Of a stretch of DNA of 17,290 nt, positions 5,957 to 13,598 are shown piece by piece (the first letter of the stretch is position 1; every line of letters begins with the position of its first letter). A program made the position numbers and the translations under genes. The DNA comes from Actinomycetota bacterium (GTDB lineage: Bacteria; Actinomycetota; Actinomycetes; Nanopelagicales; Nanopelagicaceae). The notes under the pieces are model-generated. The model was not told the origin of the DNA and ran no database searches. It was given only the letters and a program-made list of their open reading frames with translations. Location of the stretch: positions 1-17,290 of the forward strand of contig CANGVO010000007.1 in the NCBI GenBank assembly GCA_947457445.1. The letters are read 5' to 3'.

Positions 5957-6991
5957 ATGCCGATTCTTGCTTCGATCTTTCGCCTGCGTTCAGCCGCAGC
6001 TGTTGCAATCGCCATGATTGCAATTGCGTCACCGATCTTTACCGCTCCAAATGCTGATGCGGCGCAAACTCTTGCGCAAGTACAAGCGCGAGTTAGACAA
6101 CTCGAAGAAGAGGCAACCACTGCAGCCGAAGGCGCTCAAGAAGCAAAAGTAAAATTAGCCTCACTCAATCGCACCTTAGTTGGGATCCAGGCTAAGGAAG
6201 CGGTTCAAAGCCAGAGCGTCAGCGCGCTATCAAAAACGCTGAGCGCAATCGCCATCGAACAATACAAAACTGGTGGCTTGAGCCAGAGCCTGGAACTTCT
6301 CTTCTCATCAGATCCCGCGCTTTATCTATCTGCAGCAGGCTCTTTAGAAGCGATAACAAGAAAAAAATCGGTAGAGCTTCGCAAATTTCAAGCGGCTAAA
6401 CAGCGATTAACCGCTACTTCATTAACGGTAAATGACAAGCTAGCTTTGGTAAAAGCGACGCAGAAGAAATTAGCTGCTCAGAGCGCTCGAGCAACAGCCA
6501 AACTTGCTGAAGCGGAATCTCTCCTTGCTAAATTAAAGAAAGAGGACCGCGAACGTCTTGCACGATTGGCGCAAGAAGAAGAAGATGCCGACCAAGCGTC
6601 CTCACTTGCAGCTGCCAAATCGGCTTCCGGAGTTTCTGGACGTGCTGGTAAAGCGTTGCAATTCGCGCTGAAGCAGATTGGTGACAAATATGTATTTGGC
6701 GCTGATGGAATGACTTATTGGGACTGCTCTGGTTTAACAATGCGCGCTTATCAAACTGCCGGTGTTTCATTGCCGCACTCATCACGTGCGCAGTATGGTT
6801 ATGGAAAGTCGGTTAAGCGCGCGAACTTAGCGCCTGGAGATCTTGTCTTTTTTGGTCGCCCGATTTCACATGTAGGAATTTATCTAGGCGGCGGAAAGAT
6901 GGTGCACGCGCCTCGTTCTGGCTCACGAGTAAAGGTGGCCAGCGCATCAAGCTTGGGGCGCAAACCATTTGTCGGCGCACGGCGTCTCTAA
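5957..6991 (+). CDS. Secreted NlpC/P60 peptidoglycan endopeptidase with coiled-coil region (RipA-like)
   Basis: Protein of 344 residues. Residues 1-36 form a signal peptide (Arg10-Arg11, a hydrophobic stretch 13-30, cleavage likely after ADA at 34-36). Residues about 37-215 are alanine-, lysine- and glutamate-rich coiled coil, interrupted by a less charged segment with LSQSLELLFSSDPALYL. The C-terminal NlpC/P60 domain (about 230-344) has catalytic Cys257 in YWDCSGLT, His305 in ISHVGIYL and a third polar residue, probably His317. Such enzymes cut peptide stems of peptidoglycan outside the membrane and help separate daughter cells. The coiled coil probably keeps the enzyme inactive or links it to partners. 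It lies 14 bases upstream of the PimB-like gene and probably shares its transcript. Confidence 0.92.
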   Translation: MPILASIFRLRSAAAVAIAMIAIASPIFTAPNADAAQTLAQVQARVRQLEEEATTAAEGAQEAKVKLASLNRTLVGIQAKEAVQSQSVSALSKTLSAIAIEQYKTGGLSQSLELLFSSDPALYLSAAGSLEAITRKKSVELRKFQAAKQRLTATSLTVNDKLALVKATQKKLAAQSARATAKLAEAESLLAKLKKEDRERLARLAQEEEDADQASSLAAAKSASGVSGRAGKALQFALKQIGDKYVFGADGMTYWDCSGLTMRAYQTAGVSLPHSSRAQYGYGKSVKRANLAPGDLVFFGRPISHVGIYLGGGKMVHAPRSGSRVKVASASSLGRKPFVGARRL

Positions 6992-7005
6992 TTAATCGAA
7001 GCTAA

Positions 7006-8151
7006 ATGTCTAAAAAAATAATCTGTATTACCAATGATTTTGGTCCACGTGCTGGCGGAATTGAAACCTTTGTAATCGGATTGATTGAGAGATTGCCTAA
7101 AGATTCCTTGGTTGTCTATACCTCCAGTCAAGGTCAAACATCTGAATATGATGGCAAATGGTTGCGCGATTTCGGAGTAATAGTTATTCGTGATCGATCA
7201 AAGATTTTACTTCCGACCCCGCGAACGATTCGAGCCATAAAAAAGGTGATCTCAGACGAAAAGATCGAAACAGCGTTCTTTGGGGCTGCCGCACCTTTGG
7301 CGGTTATGGCTAGAGAAATACGTAAAGCTGGCGTTACCCGAATAGTCGCGCTTACTCACGGACATGAGGTTTGGTGGGCCAAAGTATGGCCATTTAAATT
7401 AGCAATTCGTTTCATTGGAAATAACGTTGATCATTTAACTTATCTGGGGGATTTCACGAGACTACAGATTTCTCGTGCGCTCTCACAAAAAGCAGCGCAG
7501 GCAATGGTGAAGATTGCACCAGGAATCGACCCAGAACATTTCGAGCCCCATCCGGGAGCAAAGGAATTAAGAATCTCACTTGGATTATCAGAAAAGAAGG
7601 TGATCGTTAGCGTCGGACGTCTAGTTCATCGCAAGGGACAAGACATGTTAATTGCAGCGCTACCTGAGATTCTAAAACACCATCCAGAGGCACATATTTT
7701 AATGGTGGGTGAAGGTCCTTATCGCCAACATCTTCAAAAATTAGTTGAAAAGCATAAAGTGGAAAGCGCGATCACTTTTATTGGAAGAATTCAATTCTCA
7801 GATTTGCCGCGGTATATAAGTGCTGGAGATATTTTTGCGATGCCATCAAGATCTCGATTGGCCGGACTTGAAGTAGAAGGACTCGGAATTGTTTACCTGG
7901 AAGCAAGTTCGTGCGAACTGCCAGTTATCGCAGGTAAATCAGGTGGAGCACCAGATGCCGTGCTTGAAGGTGTAACCGGAGCAACGGTAGATGGAACTAA
8001 ACCAACTGAAATCGCAGCTGCCGTTATTTCCCTGATGGACAACCCTGTCGCGGCGCGCGAGATGGGTATGGCTGGGCGAAAATGGATTAATTCAAATTGG
8101 CGCTGGCAGATTTGGTCAGATGCTTTTTCCCAAATTCTTATAAAAGATTAA
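7006..8151 (+). CDS. pimB: GT4 glycosyltransferase, PimB-like phosphatidylinositol monomannoside mannosyltransferase
   Basis: Protein of 381 residues, full length for GT-B retaining transferases. The N-terminal domain opens with ICITNDFGPRAGGIE, close to the TNDFPPRxGGI start of mycobacterial PimB' (Rv2188c). FFGAAAPLAV and THGHEVWW also match that protein. The nucleotide-sugar half shows VGRLVHRKGQD with Arg205 and Lys210 for phosphate binding, and the E-x7-E motif Glu291...Glu299 (VEGLGIVYLE). PimB' adds the second mannose from GDP-mannose to phosphatidylinositol monomannoside at the cytoplasmic membrane face. The exact acceptor is inferred from resemblance only. The gene follows the NlpC/P60 gene after 14 bases with only a weak GAAG ribosome site. 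Its last 14 bases overlap the convergent response-regulator gene. Confidence 0.85.
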   Translation: MSKKIICITNDFGPRAGGIETFVIGLIERLPKDSLVVYTSSQGQTSEYDGKWLRDFGVIVIRDRSKILLPTPRTIRAIKKVISDEKIETAFFGAAAPLAVMAREIRKAGVTRIVALTHGHEVWWAKVWPFKLAIRFIGNNVDHLTYLGDFTRLQISRALSQKAAQAMVKIAPGIDPEHFEPHPGAKELRISLGLSEKKVIVSVGRLVHRKGQDMLIAALPEILKHHPEAHILMVGEGPYRQHLQKLVEKHKVESAITFIGRIQFSDLPRYISAGDIFAMPSRSRLAGLEVEGLGIVYLEASSCELPVIAGKSGGAPDAVLEGVTGATVDGTKPTEIAAAVISLMDNPVAAREMGMAGRKWINSNWRWQIWSDAFSQILIKD

Positions 8152-8761
8152 ACTCGCGCGCTTTACTCACTGCGCCCATTCTCCCAGAAACATTCATCTT
8201 GCGATAAATAGAAGCAGCGTGGGTTTTAAATGTTGCCTCTGAAATGAAAAGTGAACTTGCAAGTTCTTTGTTCCCCCCATTTAATGAAAGAGCCTTAAGT
8301 ACGCTGATTTCTCGCGCGGTTAAATCGAAGGTAATTTTCGTTTTCGAATTACTTAAAGCCTTTCCAGACGCCGTGAAGTTGGAAGGTTGAGCTAATGCGG
8401 ATCTGAGTGATGCAATAACTTCAGTTAGGGGAGAGCTTTTATTGACAAAAGCGCTAGCTCCCGAATTAATTGCGGCTATCAAGTGAGATTGTTCATCACT
8501 CATCGTCAACATGACAATGGCGGTGGTCTCCGAATGTTTTCTAATCCACTTGATAATCTCAATACCCGAACCATCGGGAAGTTTTAAATCTATTATCACT
8601 CCATCTGGATTTCTCAGAGCTATTTGCGCAAGTGCTTCTTCTCGTGATGCTGCTTCGCCACAACAGATCATCTGCGCATCTTCTATAGCCCGACGAATCC
8701 CAGAACGAACCGAGGGATGATCATCAACAATTAGGATTCGCGGAATTTCGCGTTCGATCAA
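8138..8761 (-). CDS. NarL/LuxR-type response regulator
   Basis: Protein of 207 residues. The receiver domain (about 8-122) shows the acidic pair Asp13-Asp14, phospho-acceptor Asp58 in VIIDLKLPDGSG, Thr86 and Lys108. The LuxR-type helix-turn-helix (about 145-205) contains LTAREISVLKAL and the recognition region FISEATFKTHAASIYRKM. It is the cognate partner of the kinase encoded just upstream. The start is a TTG whose TTGA overlaps the kinase TGA by four bases, so it is translationally coupled and probably made in a fixed ratio to the kinase. No other in-frame start exists before the conserved RILIVDD strand. Target genes are unknown; the operon suggests lipid or membrane functions. Confidence 0.93.
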   Translation of the reverse strand: MIEREIPRILIVDDHPSVRSGIRRAIEDAQMICCGEAASREEALAQIALRNPDGVIIDLKLPDGSGIEIIKWIRKHSETTAIVMLTMSDEQSHLIAAINSGASAFVNKSSPLTEVIASLRSALAQPSNFTASGKALSNSKTKITFDLTAREISVLKALSLNGGNKELASSLFISEATFKTHAASIYRKMNVSGRMGAVSKAREFNLL

Positions 8762-9327
8762 AGGGTTACAGAGATACGCGATCCAAATTCATTTGAGACA
8801 TAGGCAAGCGTTCCGCCGAAGTTTTCGACTCGTTCGCGGATTCCAATCAAACCCAAACGTGAACTCTCCATCGAAACACCTCCTTTACCGTTATCGCGCA
8901 CTTCCAGGTAGATGTGATTTTCTAATTGGCTCAAATGTATTTCAATCTCGCTAGCCCTAGCGTGAGTGACGCAATTGCGTAACAGCTCTATTGCGATGAC
9001 TTTTACACTTGGTACAAGCTCATCTTTGATTATGAAATCCTCTATGTCGAGCCTAGTTAAGGTAAAGCCGCATAACTCCTGAGCAGTCTTTGAAAGAAAA
9101 TCTTGAACACTTTCTTCCTTGAGATCTCTCAGTTGATACATTTCACGTCGAACTTTTGTGATTATTTCGTCAACATGAAAGCGCATGCCGCGCACTTCTG
9201 CACGAGACTGCTTCGAGAGGTCGGCAGAAGCCAGCAAGAGATCAAGCTCATAACCAAGGGCGACTAAATCCTGCGCGATTCCATCGTGAATCTCGCGCGC
9301 TAGATCTAACCGGGAGGTGCTACTCAC
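8758..9327 (-). CDS. Sensor-less DesK/NarL-type histidine kinase (HisKA_3 + HATPase)
   Basis: Protein of only 189 residues. It opens directly with the HisKA_3 phospho-acceptor helix: His14 in REIHDGIAQDL. It ends with the ATPase domain: N-box Asn118 (ELLRNCVTHA), G1 box DNGKGG at 145-150, and G2 box GLIGIRERV from about 159. There is no membrane segment, PAS or GAF domain, so the usual input half of NarL/DesK-family kinases is absent. The GTG start overlaps the acyl-CoA synthetase TGA (GTGA), and no other reading-frame space exists for a sensor domain because that synthetase ends normally. The enzyme should be cytoplasmic. It may respond to a partner protein or to a small molecule linked to fatty-acyl-CoA, which is inference from the operon. 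Confidence 0.9.
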   Translation of the reverse strand: MSSTSRLDLAREIHDGIAQDLVALGYELDLLLASADLSKQSRAEVRGMRFHVDEIITKVRREMYQLRDLKEESVQDFLSKTAQELCGFTLTRLDIEDFIIKDELVPSVKVIAIELLRNCVTHARASEIEIHLSQLENHIYLEVRDNGKGGVSMESSRLGLIGIRERVENFGGTLAYVSNEFGSRISVTL

Positions 9328-11114
9328 TTAGCAAATAGAGCGTTGATCTCCGATGCGAATTCCTGTGCAACCACATGTCGCTTGATCGATAGCTTGGCAG
9401 TTAGTTGTCCGCCAGCGATAGTGAAATCTGTCGGCAGGATTACAAACTTTCGAATTGATTCTGCCTTACTGACAGCCTTATTGGCTTCATCAACTGCAGT
9501 CTGAACAACTGAAATTAGATCAGGATCTTGAGTAAGTGATGCGATGGTCGCACCATCTTTTTTATTTGCAACAACCCAACTCTTTAGCGCGTCTTGGTCA
9601 ATAGTTACAAGCGCTGCAATAAATGGTTGATTATCACCAACCACCATGCACTGACTAACTAGTGGATGTGCACGTAATCGATCCTCAAGAACGGCAGGTG
9701 CAACGTTCTTTCCACCGGCGGTTACGATTAGTTCTTTTTTGCGTCCAACGATTGATAAGAAGCCATCTTCATCGATTTTGCCAAGATCTCCTGATTTAAA
9801 CCAGCGATCTTCAGTGAAGACTTCGGCATTGGCTTGATCATTTTGCCAATATCCTCGCATAACAATCGGTCCTTTAATCAATACTTCGCCGTCATCAGCG
9901 ATTTTTATTGAAGTTCCTGGGATTGGTTTTCCAACTGTTCCGACCTTTAAGGATCCGGTGATATTTAAAGTTGCTCCCGCAGTAGTTTCAGTTAATCCAT
10001 AGCCCTCATAAATTGTCACACCGGCACCGCGATAGAAATGTCCAAGGCGGCTTCCAAGTGGAGCGCCACCCGAAATCGCTGCTTCTACATTTCCGCCAAG
10101 GGCTGCGCGAATTTTGGAGAATACCAATTTGTCGAATAGCGCATGCTTAAGCGTTAACAGAGGATTAAATCCGCGCTTATCCAAGGATTCGCTATATGCG
10201 ATAGCAACTTCAGCAGCCTTTCTAAAAATTTTGCCCTTTCCCGCGGCTTCTGCTTTTGCTTCCGCTCCGTTGTAAACCTTCTCAAATATTCTCGGTACGG
10301 CAAGTACGAAAGTTGGCTTAAATGATGCGAGGTCAGGTTGCAAGCGCCCTACCGGATCACTGCAGTGTGCCAGATGTAATCCCGCTCTAATTGCACCGAT
10401 TTGAACCATACGTCCAAAAACGTGAGCAACTGGTAAGAAGAGAAGTGTTGAACCGTTTGGCTTTAAGAAGAGATCGCTCGCACCTTCAACAACATTCCCA
10501 CACTCGGCGAGGAAGTTTCCGTGCGTTAGTTGAACTCCTTTAGGTTTTCCGGTTGTGCCTGATGTGTAAATAAGCGTTGCGAGCGTGTCTGGAAGAAGTG
10601 CATTGCGACGACGATCGATTTCATCATCTCCAATGTGCGCTCCAGCATTTGCCAGAACTGCCAAAACATCTTCAGTCATTGTCCAAACATGTTTGGTATG
10701 TGCTGGGAGAACTGGGTTTACAAATTCACGATGAGTTGGTGTTTCAACGATTAATCCAACCGCTCCAGAATCGCTAAGAATCCAATCCACTTGTTCGGCG
10801 GAAGATGTTTCATAAATTGGGACTACGCATCCACCAGCGAACCAAATTGCAAAGTCCAGAATCGTCCACTCGTAACGAGTGCGCGCCATGATGGCTACGC
10901 GGTCACCAATTTGAATTCCTGCTGCAACGAGTCCCTTTGCGGTTGCGCGTATTTCAGCTTCCAATTCTTGTGCGCTAACTTTCTGCCAGCCATCACCTAA
11001 TGGGCGCGACATCATGGTTCGGTTTGGCTCGAACCAAGCGCGTTCAGCGATCAGGTTTGTTAAATTGCCAGAAGTAGCGGCAGGGACCAGGGGCGCAATC
11101 GTGATTTCGTTCAT
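9324..11114 (-). CDS. fadD: Long-chain acyl-CoA synthetase (AMP-binding, FadD family)
   Basis: Protein of 596 residues, typical of long-chain fatty acid:CoA ligases. ATP and fatty acid form acyl-AMP, then acyl-CoA. Motifs in order: the phosphate loop YTSGTTGKPKG (183-193), LPVAHVFGR (about 228-235), EGYGLTETT (370-378), SGDLG (441-445) and GRKKELIVTAGGKNVAP (from 457). A C-terminal lysine in LTAKLSIKR probably serves adenylation. No signal peptide, so cytoplasmic or peripheral at the membrane. It is the first gene of a three-gene operon with a histidine kinase and response regulator, each overlapping the next by four bases. The ATG is preceded by TAGCGT at seven bases, so the message is probably leaderless. 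It diverges from the SRPBCC gene across 73 bases. Confidence 0.92.
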   Translation of the reverse strand: MNEITIAPLVPAATSGNLTNLIAERAWFEPNRTMMSRPLGDGWQKVSAQELEAEIRATAKGLVAAGIQIGDRVAIMARTRYEWTILDFAIWFAGGCVVPIYETSSAEQVDWILSDSGAVGLIVETPTHREFVNPVLPAHTKHVWTMTEDVLAVLANAGAHIGDDEIDRRRNALLPDTLATLIYTSGTTGKPKGVQLTHGNFLAECGNVVEGASDLFLKPNGSTLLFLPVAHVFGRMVQIGAIRAGLHLAHCSDPVGRLQPDLASFKPTFVLAVPRIFEKVYNGAEAKAEAAGKGKIFRKAAEVAIAYSESLDKRGFNPLLTLKHALFDKLVFSKIRAALGGNVEAAISGGAPLGSRLGHFYRGAGVTIYEGYGLTETTAGATLNITGSLKVGTVGKPIPGTSIKIADDGEVLIKGPIVMRGYWQNDQANAEVFTEDRWFKSGDLGKIDEDGFLSIVGRKKELIVTAGGKNVAPAVLEDRLRAHPLVSQCMVVGDNQPFIAALVTIDQDALKSWVVANKKDGATIASLTQDPDLISVVQTAVDEANKAVSKAESIRKFVILPTDFTIAGGQLTAKLSIKRHVVAQEFASEINALFAK

Positions 11115-11121
11115 GGCGCTA

Positions 11122-11127
11122 ACGCTA
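11122..11127 (-). promoter_or_regulatory. -10 box of the fadD-kinase-regulator operon (leaderless)
   Basis: TAGCGT on the minus strand lies seven bases before the fadD ATG at 11112-11114. It faces away from the SRPBCC promoter at 11176-11181. No clear -35 is visible. Confidence 0.4.
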
Positions 11128-11175
11128 TCGCCCGTCCTTAAAAAAGGGGAGAGGTTGGAAACTACTTTTTACAGG

Positions 11176-11181
11176 TAACCT
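11176..11181 (+). promoter_or_regulatory. -10 box of the SRPBCC-glk operon (leaderless)
   Basis: TAACCT lies exactly six bases before the ATG at 11188. A TTGGAA at 11155-11160 could be the -35, though the 15-base spacer is short. The geometry favours the ATG at 11188 over the in-frame TTG at 11182. Confidence 0.5.
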
Positions 11182-11187
11182 TTGGGC

Positions 11188-11625
11188 ATGAGCGAATTCA
11201 GCAGTTCCACGATCAGCATTGATGCCCCAATAACCGAAGTCGGCGCAACCCTCTTCGCCGTTGCCTCCTACCCAGAATGGTCGGGCGCCTTCAAAAAGGT
11301 TGACGTCCTTGAATCTGATTCACAGGGAAGAGCGTTAAAGGCGAAGATGACTGTTGACGCTGGCGCAGTTAAAGATGTTGTAACGCTCGCCTTTGATTGG
11401 TCAGAAGCCCCAGCAAAGGTCACGTTCACTCTCGAAGATGCCAACTTACTTACAAAAATGGATGGCGCTTATTTGCTAAAGAGCTTAGATGCCGACACGA
11501 CATCTGTTACCTATGAATTATCGGTTGGGATTTCAATGCCAATTCCGGCAATGATGATTGCAAAGCAAGAGAAGTCAACGATCGATGGCGCCCTTAAACA
11601 ACTCAAAGAACATATTGAAGGCTAA
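11188..11625 (+). CDS. SRPBCC family (polyketide cyclase/START-like) protein
   Basis: Protein of 145 residues with the SRPBCC/Polyketide_cyc pattern: the first strand FSSSTISIDAPITEV, then VASYPEWSGAFKKVDVLESD (the conserved Y-PEW turn), alternating strands such as VTLAFDWSE and VTYELSVGISMPIP, and a long C-terminal helix ending ALKQLKEHI. The fold makes a hydrophobic pocket for a lipid or other small ligand; no catalytic residue can be assigned. It is seven bases upstream of the ROK glucokinase and opposite the fadD operon, so lipid binding is possible but unproven. The ATG at 11188 is preferred because TAACCT lies six bases before it; the frame is also open from a TTG two codons earlier. 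Confidence 0.82.
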   Translation: MSEFSSSTISIDAPITEVGATLFAVASYPEWSGAFKKVDVLESDSQGRALKAKMTVDAGAVKDVVTLAFDWSEAPAKVTFTLEDANLLTKMDGAYLLKSLDADTTSVTYELSVGISMPIPAMMIAKQEKSTIDGALKQLKEHIEG

Positions 11626-11632
11626 TTAAGAG

Positions 11633-12577
11633 GTGCTAAACGCAATTGGGATCGATGTCGGCGGAACAAAGGTCCTTGGTGGAGTTGTTACTGGTAGTGG
11701 CGAAATTCTGGCTACGGCGCGTAGGGATACGCCGCGCGAAGGTGGTCGCGCGCTTACCGAAGCAATTGCAAACGTTGCCACAGAGTTATCGCAGCAGTAC
11801 CCAGTTGAATCTATAGGTATTTCTGCGGCGGGGTTCATCTCTTCAGATCGTCAAACCATGTTGGCCACGCCAAATATTTCTAATTGGAATGGAGTTAATC
11901 TCGTACACGAGTTAACTGAAATACTCCATAAAAAAATAGTTTTAGAAAATGACGCAAACGCTGCAGCATGGGGAGAGTTTAAGTTTGGAGCAGGACGAGG
12001 TCGCAACGATTTAATGATGTTGACTTTGGGTACCGGCGTTGGTGGTGGATTGATACTTGATGGATCGGTATTCCGCGGTGCATTTGGAATCGGCGCTGAA
12101 CTCGGTCATATGCGTTTGATTCCTGATGGACAATTGTGTGGATGCGGTATTCGCGGATGCTTAGAACAATACGCATCTGGCTCGGCGCTGATGCGACATG
12201 CACGAGAGGCGATCGATGCCAGCCCGTTTCTAGCGCGAAATTTACTCGAGCGCGGAGATGGAACTATTGAAGGCCTGAAAGGCCAGCACATTACAGAAGC
12301 AGCTCGAGATGGCGACCCAGTTGCGATCGCAGCATTTAACACGATGGCAAATTTCTTGGGAGCAGGTATTGCTTCATTATGTGCCGTGATTGATCCATCC
12401 TGCATCGTTCTGGGTGGAGGAGTAATTGATGCTGGTGAACTATTTCTTGCGCCGACGCGTGAAGCGGCTCTTAGATTGATTCCATTTAGCGGTAAGCATC
12501 CTTATCCAGAAATTGTTCCCGCGGAGCTTGGAAACAACGCTGGACTAGTTGGCGTTGCTGATCTATCTCGAATTTAG
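11633..12577 (+). CDS. glk: ROK family glucokinase
   Basis: Protein of 314 residues closely resembling actinobacterial glucokinase GlkA. The ATP-binding start is IGIDVGGTKVLGGV (residues 5-18). Sugar-binding Asn106 and catalytic Asp107 are in LENDANAAAWGEFKFG. The phosphate loop is LGTGVGGG. The zinc site comprises His159 (ELGHMR) with Cys169, Cys171 and Cys176 in CGCGIRGCLEQYASG. It phosphorylates glucose with ATP and in related actinobacteria also acts in carbon catabolite control. The only possible start is GTG at 11633, because an in-frame TAA lies two codons upstream; AAGAGG directly abuts it, an unusually close ribosome site. It follows SRPBCC by seven bases. Its TAG shares the tetramer TTAG with the stop of the convergent gene. 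Confidence 0.9.
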   Translation: MLNAIGIDVGGTKVLGGVVTGSGEILATARRDTPREGGRALTEAIANVATELSQQYPVESIGISAAGFISSDRQTMLATPNISNWNGVNLVHELTEILHKKIVLENDANAAAWGEFKFGAGRGRNDLMMLTLGTGVGGGLILDGSVFRGAFGIGAELGHMRLIPDGQLCGCGIRGCLEQYASGSALMRHAREAIDASPFLARNLLERGDGTIEGLKGQHITEAARDGDPVAIAAFNTMANFLGAGIASLCAVIDPSCIVLGGGVIDAGELFLAPTREAALRLIPFSGKHPYPEIVPAELGNNAGLVGVADLSRI

Positions 12578-12852
12578 AGCGCTACACCATCTCCGTCGCG
12601 ATCAGTTTTACCATCCTTCCATTTCTTAAATGCAGATAATGCAGATTTTAAGTTTGCTGAAAGTGACTTGCGCGGGGGAGTTGGTGCAACAAATTTGTTT
12701 TGGTCTACGAAATTCTCAAGTTCATCCAAGTAAGTCGATGGCGATGACTCGTCAAGTGAGAGTCCTTCAACCATAGATTCGAATTCCATGTTGATTAGTT
12801 CGCGATCATTTGCGTCGTCAGGATCGTGATCGCGCTTACTTTTCTCGCTCAT
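12574..12852 (-). CDS. Small acidic hydrophilic protein of unknown function
   Basis: Protein of 92 residues that I do not recognise. It is highly charged, with an acidic N-terminal half (RDHDPDDANDRE, then SMVEGLSLDESS), a proline turn PTPPRKS, a basic helix LKSALSAFKKWKDGK, and a last segment TDRDGDGVAL. That DxDGDG run resembles a calcium-loop fragment, but a single short motif is weak evidence. No membrane segment or signal is present. The ATG at 12850-12852 is preferred, with GGAG and AAGG purine runs just upstream; a longer frame starts at 12873. It is convergent with glk (four-base overlap) and divergent from plsC. The gene seems real because its frame fills the gap between two firm genes, yet its role is open. 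Confidence 0.65.
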   Translation of the reverse strand: MSEKSKRDHDPDDANDRELINMEFESMVEGLSLDESSPSTYLDELENFVDQNKFVAPTPPRKSLSANLKSALSAFKKWKDGKTDRDGDGVAL

Positions 12853-12899
12853 TTGCCTTGCTCCATGGTTCATATTCGCACATTGGAAGCATTTGCCGC

Positions 12900-12905
12900 T
12901 AAATT
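12900..12905 (+). promoter_or_regulatory. -10 box of the plsC-like gene (leaderless)
   Basis: TAAATT is followed by six bases and the ATG at 12912. TTCGCA (12875-12880) could be a -35 with a 19-base spacer. It shares a 59-base divergent gap with the small acidic gene. Confidence 0.45.
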
Positions 12906-12911
12906 AGCGCC

Positions 12912-13598
12912 ATGAACAACCTGCCATATGGCATCTTGCGCGCGTTTCTCACGCCATTTCTTATGATTCTTTTTCGTCCAAAGGTTAAAGGTTTGCGCCA
13001 CGTACCTGCCTCTGGGCCGGTAATTATTGCTTCAAACCATCTTTCATTTAGTGACTCAATATTTATGCCGCTTGTAGTTCCACGCAAAGTTACATTTTTG
13101 GCAAAGAGCGAATATTTCACTTCGCCCGGACCGAAAGGTTTGTTAAAGAAATTAACTTTCATCGCACTTGGTCAAGTTCCGGTAGATCGATCTGGTGGAC
13201 GGCGCAGCGAAGCGGCGCTAATTACGGGGTTAAAAGTTTTGGCAGAAGGCAAGTGTTTGGGAATCTATCCGGAAGGAACACGTTCTCCAGATGGACGTTT
13301 GTATAAAGGACGTACCGGAATTGCTCGATTAGCCATCGAATCCGGCGCCCCAATTATTCCGGTAGCGATGTTTAACACCGAAAAGATCCAACCTACAGGA
13401 ACCGTTGTTCCAAAAGTTATGCGAGTCAAAATGATTTTCGGCGAGCCGATGTATTTCGAAGGCGATTCAACAGATTTACTTTATTTGCGTGAAGTGACCG
13501 ATAAAATTATGGCTACTATTCAAGAGATGTCTGAACAAGAATATGTAGATACATATGCCACTAAGGCAAAGAAAGCGACCGAAGAGAGCGAAGACTAA
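12912..13598 (+). CDS. plsC: 1-acyl-sn-glycerol-3-phosphate acyltransferase (PlsC family)
   Basis: Protein of 228 residues with the PlsC/LPLAT blocks: the HX4D motif His43...Asp48 in SNHLSFSDS, a second block KSEYF near 65-69, the region QVPVDRSGGRRSEAAL (about 88-103), and YPEGTRSPDGRLYKGRTG (119-136). It transfers an acyl chain to lysophosphatidate to make phosphatidate, at the cytoplasmic membrane. An N-terminal hydrophobic amphipathic stretch (residues 8-22) would attach it. Leaderless expression is likely because TAAATT stands six bases before the ATG. Paralogues in actinobacteria are common, so the precise acyl acceptor is uncertain. Its TAA shares the tetramer CTAA with the stop of the convergent nuclease-like gene. 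Confidence 0.9.
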   Translation: MNNLPYGILRAFLTPFLMILFRPKVKGLRHVPASGPVIIASNHLSFSDSIFMPLVVPRKVTFLAKSEYFTSPGPKGLLKKLTFIALGQVPVDRSGGRRSEAALITGLKVLAEGKCLGIYPEGTRSPDGRLYKGRTGIARLAIESGAPIIPVAMFNTEKIQPTGTVVPKVMRVKMIFGEPMYFEGDSTDLLYLREVTDKIMATIQEMSEQEYVDTYATKAKKATEESED

